Assembly: GCA_016463105.1 (NCBI GenBank)
Contig: JAEMRY010000010.1
Location: 1,445 to 27,077, forward strand
DNA: 25,633 nucleotides
Direction of reading: 5' to 3'
DNA from: Ilumatobacteraceae bacterium
GTDB taxonomy: Bacteria; Actinomycetota; Acidimicrobiia; Acidimicrobiales; Ilumatobacteraceae
The translations under genes were made by a program, and so were the position numbers. Below are positions 22,958-25,633 of the stretch, in pieces. Each line of letters starts with the position of its first letter. The first letter of the stretch is position 1. Below the pieces are notes generated by a model. It was not told where the DNA came from and searched no databases. It saw only the letters and a program-made list of their open reading frames with translations.

Positions 22958-24091
22958 TTAACTAATTAAAACAGTTAGCGGATCAACAGCCGTCAACCCG
23001 AGTGCTGTTGCTGCTGCATCATTTGTTATTTCGCCTGCGACGGTGTTGATGCCAAGTTTGAGGGCATTATCACGTTGTGCCGCGACCAAAGTGCCGTACT
23101 TAGCAACATCAATCAAATATGGCAATGTTGCGTTGGTCAGTGCATAAGTACTTGTATGTGGCACTGCCCCTGGCATATTGCCGACTGCGTAGTGCAACAC
23201 ACCATGAAGTTCATAAACAGGTTCTTTGTGTGTTGTCTCATGAATAGTTTCAATACAGCCGCCTTGGTCGACTGCCACGTCGACAATTACCGCGCCTCGT
23301 TTCATTGATTTCACCATGTCTTGTGAGACCACAACTGGTGCGCGTGCGCCAGCAACGAGCACTGCGCCGATTAATAAATCAGCTTCAGCAACGCATCGTT
23401 CTATTGCTCCACGATTTGAAGCAACCGTAGTAATTCGAGAGCGGATGATTTGATCAAGCAATCGCAAGCGATCCAAATTTTTATCAAGCAATAAAACTTC
23501 GGCTTCCATGCCGCCGGCTATCCATGCCGAGTTCCATCCAACGTTTCCCGCACCGATGACGACAACCTTCGCTGGGCGAACACCAGGAGCGCCACCCATG
23601 AGAACTCCGCGTCCACCGTTTGGGCGTTGCAAATAAAATGCGCCAACTTGAGTTGCGATGCGACCTGCTATCTCGCTCATCGGCGCCAACAAAGGCAACG
23701 AACCATCTTCTTGTTGCACTGTTTCGTAGGCGATAGAAGTTGTCTTGTTTTTAAGTAATGCTTCTGCAACTTTCGGGTAAGCAGCCAAATGTAAATAAGT
23801 AAAAAGAGTTAAATCTTTGCGGAGGAATCCGAATTCTTGAGCAGTCGGTTCTTTGACTTTGATGACCATTTGTTTAGACCATGCATCAGTGGCTGTCGGC
23901 ACTATTGTCGCCCCCGCCGCAACGAAATGTGCGTCTTCGATTGAAGCCCCGAGACCTGCGCCTGTCTCAATAAAGACCTCAACCCCAGCGCGCTCAAATT
24001 CTCGAACCCCGTCTGGGGTTATTGCGACTCGTCCTTCGGATGTTTTAGTTTCTTTAGGTACACCGAGTGTCTTAATTTTTGCTGAATTCAT
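22958..24091 (-). CDS. ald: Alanine dehydrogenase
   Basis: Interconverts L-alanine and pyruvate plus ammonia with NAD. The 377-residue length fits the family. N-terminal marks are LGVPKETKTSEGRVAITPDGV with the pyruvate-binding Arg of GRVAI, KVKEPTAQEFGFL near residue 78 and LFTYLHLAAYP with the catalytic His near 96. The NAD Rossmann motif is VVVIGAGNVGWNSAWIA near 175, usually GAGVVG in the family. A conserved VDQGGCIETIHETTH and the late HYAVGNMPGAVPHTST complete the match. It may supply alanine for D-Ala-D-Ala synthesis or help assimilate ammonia next to GltBD; both are inference. TATATA precedes the ATG by only three bases, so the promoter is not clear. It is divergent from the ABC ATPase gene. 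Confidence 0.95.
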   Translation of the reverse strand: MNSAKIKTLGVPKETKTSEGRVAITPDGVREFERAGVEVFIETGAGLGASIEDAHFVAAGATIVPTATDAWSKQMVIKVKEPTAQEFGFLRKDLTLFTYLHLAAYPKVAEALLKNKTTSIAYETVQQEDGSLPLLAPMSEIAGRIATQVGAFYLQRPNGGRGVLMGGAPGVRPAKVVVIGAGNVGWNSAWIAGGMEAEVLLLDKNLDRLRLLDQIIRSRITTVASNRGAIERCVAEADLLIGAVLVAGARAPVVVSQDMVKSMKRGAVIVDVAVDQGGCIETIHETTHKEPVYELHGVLHYAVGNMPGAVPHTSTYALTNATLPYLIDVAKYGTLVAAQRDNALKLGINTVAGEITNDAAATALGLTAVDPLTVLIS

Positions 24092-24170
24092 GTTTATATA
24101 TGTCTACTCTAGTTTTTGAGGATAATTAGTCAGGCGAATAGTCAATATGTCATGCTTTAGGGATGATTAC

Positions 24171-24186
24171 CCTTGTATCAACAAGG
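24171..24186. repeat. Short inverted repeat in the ald-potA intergenic region
   Basis: CCTTGT and ACAAGG flank ATCA, a perfect 16-bp dyad. A second dyad, TTGAA-N6-TTCAA, lies at 24199-24214. The gap 24092-24247 (156 bp) holds nothing else I can support. The first dyad is a candidate operator for either divergent gene. It resembles the TACAAG half-site upstream of icd and acn only loosely and lacks the tandem arrangement. Confidence 0.35.
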
Positions 24187-24247
24187 TTCTCGCAAAAATT
24201 GAAAGCTAGTTCAAAGTCATCAGTATTTTGTTTTCTGGGGGTGTTAG

Positions 24248-25357
24248 TTGAATAGTGAGCGCGGCGCAGTCGAGTTAGTGAATGTCACCAAACGTTATGG
24301 AGATGTCGTTGCAGTTGACTCACTTAATTTAGAAATTAAACCCGGCGAGTTTCTGTCGTTGCTCGGACCAAGTGGTTGCGGTAAAACAACTACGTTGCGA
24401 ATGTTGGCTGGTTTCGAACAACCAGACGAAGGCTTCGTGCGAATCAGTGGTGAATACGTGCAGGGTGTGCCGCCGTACAAACGCGACGTCAACACCGTGT
24501 TTCAACATTATGCGTTGTTTCCGCATATGAGCGTTGCCGAAAACGTGGCATACGGACTGCGTCAAAAAGGTGTGGCGAAAGAAGAAATTGGTAGCAAAGT
24601 AATTGAAGCACTCGACATGGTGCAGATGTCAAAGTTGGCAGGTCGTCGACCGCGACAGTTGTCTGGCGGACAACAACAACGCGTCGCAGTGGCGCGGGCT
24701 CTCGTTAATCGTCCAAGTATTTTGCTGCTTGACGAGCCACTCGGTGCGTTAGACCGAAAACTACGCGAAGAAATGCAGATCGAATTGAAGTTGCTGCAAA
24801 GCCGACTCGGCATCACATTTGTTTTCGTGACCCATGATCAAGAAGAAGCGATGTCAATGTCAGATCGAATTGCGATCATGTTGAATGGTCATGTTGAGCA
24901 ACTCGGAGATCCTGAAACTGTTTATGAGCGACCCACTTCTGCATTCGTGGCTGGCTTCGTAGGTCGAAATAATTTCTGGCAGGGCACTGCGACATCCAAC
25001 GGGGCAACAGCAGATGATGGCACTGTATTCGTGGCGACGCGACCTGAAGAAAATGTTCCAAGCGGTGGAGCAGCCTTGGCCGCGGTGCGTCCAGAGTGCA
25101 TCAATTTGACAAGAGATAAGCCTGAATCAAGTGCCAATGCCGTGAGTGCAAAAGTTGCTGGTGTGTCTCACTTCGGCGATGTTCTGCAATATGTCCTCAC
25201 GGTCGGCTCACGCGACCTGCTGGTGCAAGTTGGCCGTACCAACCCTTCTCGGTTTACTGTTGGTGATTCGGTCTGGTGCAGTTGGCTGGCTGAAGATGTT
25301 TACCTGTTCTCAGCCCGACAAGCCTCTCTGGTGCTGGCCACGCCAACACACTCGTGA
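24248..25357 (+). CDS. ABC transporter ATP-binding protein, PotA-like (spermidine/putrescine or related)
   Basis: A 369-residue ATPase that powers solute import from the cytoplasmic face. It has Walker A LGPSGCGKTT near residues 39-48, Q-loop FQHYALFPHMSV near 84, signature LSGGQQQRVAVARAL near 138, Walker B ILLLDEPLGALD near 158 and H-loop VTHDQEEAMSMSDRI near 195. About 130 further residues form the C-terminal TOBE-type domain (AAVRPECINL; GDVLQYVLTVG). Length and TOBE domain match importers for polyamines, iron or sulfate; the PotA type is the closest by eye. The start is TTG with GGGGG about six bases upstream; an in-frame GTG ten codons in would cut the first strand. The substrate-binding gene follows 68 bases downstream, and permeases are expected beyond the window. 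Confidence 0.92.
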   Translation: MNSERGAVELVNVTKRYGDVVAVDSLNLEIKPGEFLSLLGPSGCGKTTTLRMLAGFEQPDEGFVRISGEYVQGVPPYKRDVNTVFQHYALFPHMSVAENVAYGLRQKGVAKEEIGSKVIEALDMVQMSKLAGRRPRQLSGGQQQRVAVARALVNRPSILLLDEPLGALDRKLREEMQIELKLLQSRLGITFVFVTHDQEEAMSMSDRIAIMLNGHVEQLGDPETVYERPTSAFVAGFVGRNNFWQGTATSNGATADDGTVFVATRPEENVPSGGAALAAVRPECINLTRDKPESSANAVSAKVAGVSHFGDVLQYVLTVGSRDLLVQVGRTNPSRFTVGDSVWCSWLAEDVYLFSARQASLVLATPTHS

Positions 25358-25425
25358 ATAAACAAATGACTACTATTCAGATATCAATAAAAAGCCAGAT
25401 AACTAACAACTAAAAAGGGGAGAAA

Positions 25426-25633
25426 ATGAGCAACGAAAAGAAACCACAACTAAGAATGTTGGCACCAGAAGGTTTTCGTGAAAAACTTACTCGCAGAGCT
25501 TTTTTGCAAGGCGGCACGGCAATTGCTGGTTTCGCATTAGTCGCAGCAGCATGCGGTAGTTCATCAGATGGTGACTCGGCAGACGCAGGTGGCGAAAATC
25601 TTGCCTCGGGCGATTGGAGTCGCGTAATCAATC
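25426..25633 (+). CDS. Tat-exported substrate-binding lipoprotein of the ABC transporter, 5' part
   Basis: The gene runs off the window after 69 codons. It begins MSNEKKPQLRMLAPEGFREK, then carries a twin-arginine signal, LTRRAFLQGG (Arg-Arg near residues 23-24), a hydrophobic stretch and the lipobox AAAC with Cys near 42, followed by a Gly/Ser/Asp-rich spacer. The mature protein would be anchored outside the membrane. The ATG has a strong ribosome binding site, AAGGGGAG, four bases upstream. Its place 68 bases after the PotA-like ATPase makes it the solute receptor of that system, perhaps PotD-like. The ligand-binding domain is not in the window, so the substrate cannot be judged. Tat export, rather than Sec, implies folding before export. 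Confidence 0.85.
   Translation, partial: MSNEKKPQLRMLAPEGFREKLTRRAFLQGGTAIAGFALVAAACGSSSDGDSADAGGENLASGDWSRVIN

Noticed and set aside
23147..23156. Inverse copy of the TACAAGT-like box (ACTTGTA)
   Set aside because: Single copy inside the ald coding region with no tandem partner; likely chance.
1..25633. Mobile elements, CRISPR arrays, phage genes or a defence system
   Set aside because: No transposase, integrase, cas gene, regularly spaced repeats of array length or foreign-looking block was found. All long genes are metabolic, cell-wall, regulatory or transport genes.

Overview
The window reads as chromosomal core-metabolism DNA from a Gram-positive actinobacterium. Planktonic Acidimicrobiia are my best guess, which is inference. 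The clues are GTG and TTG starts, many starts with no ribosome binding site but a TANNNT hexamer 5-9 bases upstream (leaderless transcripts), a PIG3-type oxidoreductase, FadE-like acyl-CoA genes, a LysM lipoprotein with a Thr/Pro linker typical of that class, and a 6C-like small RNA. I see no insertion sequence, phage gene, CRISPR array, tRNA or rRNA, and no stretch over 300 bases without a gene.

Layout. 1-1183 (minus): the first 18 codons of an unidentified gene, preceded by an acyl-CoA dehydrogenase. 1300-3506 (plus): NADP isocitrate dehydrogenase coupled to a quinone-oxidoreductase-like enzyme. 3490-7125 (minus): LysR regulator, acyl-CoA carboxylase beta-type subunit and citrate synthase, probably one operon. 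About 7198-7303 (plus): a structured small RNA with two C-loop hairpins and its own promoter. 7305-9824 (minus): aconitase with a small membrane protein starting directly at its stop codon. 9870-10628 (plus): GntR/UTRA regulator, divergent from aconitase. 10651-11298 (minus): nitroreductase-like enzyme. 11399-12256 (plus): crotonase-family enzyme. 12362-18356 (plus): glutamate synthase gltBD. 18400-18984 (plus): LysM lipoprotein. 19008-21448: divergent ddl and murF. 21443-22729 (minus): MFS transporter. 22767-22949 (plus): tiny zinc-ribbon protein. 22958-24091 (minus): alanine dehydrogenase. 24248 to the end (plus): PotA-type ABC ATPase and the start of a Tat-exported substrate-binding lipoprotein.

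How it fits together. Citrate synthase, aconitase and isocitrate dehydrogenase take acetyl-CoA to 2-oxoglutarate, and GltBD turns 2-oxoglutarate plus glutamine into glutamate. Alanine dehydrogenase, Ddl and MurF form a second theme, from alanine to the D-Ala-D-Ala end of the peptidoglycan precursor.

The most interesting signals are regulatory. (1) A tandem TACAAGT motif with an 11-bp period occurs both in the icd promoter and in the acn/gntR divergent region, suggesting that the GntR protein controls consecutive TCA-cycle enzymes. (2) A 6C-like RNA lies between the aconitase and LysR operons. (3) A near-perfect 18-19-bp inverted duplication spans the ddl and murF promoters and includes the murF start codon. 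(4) Short tandem repeats lie directly upstream of gltB (14-bp period) and acn (10-bp period).
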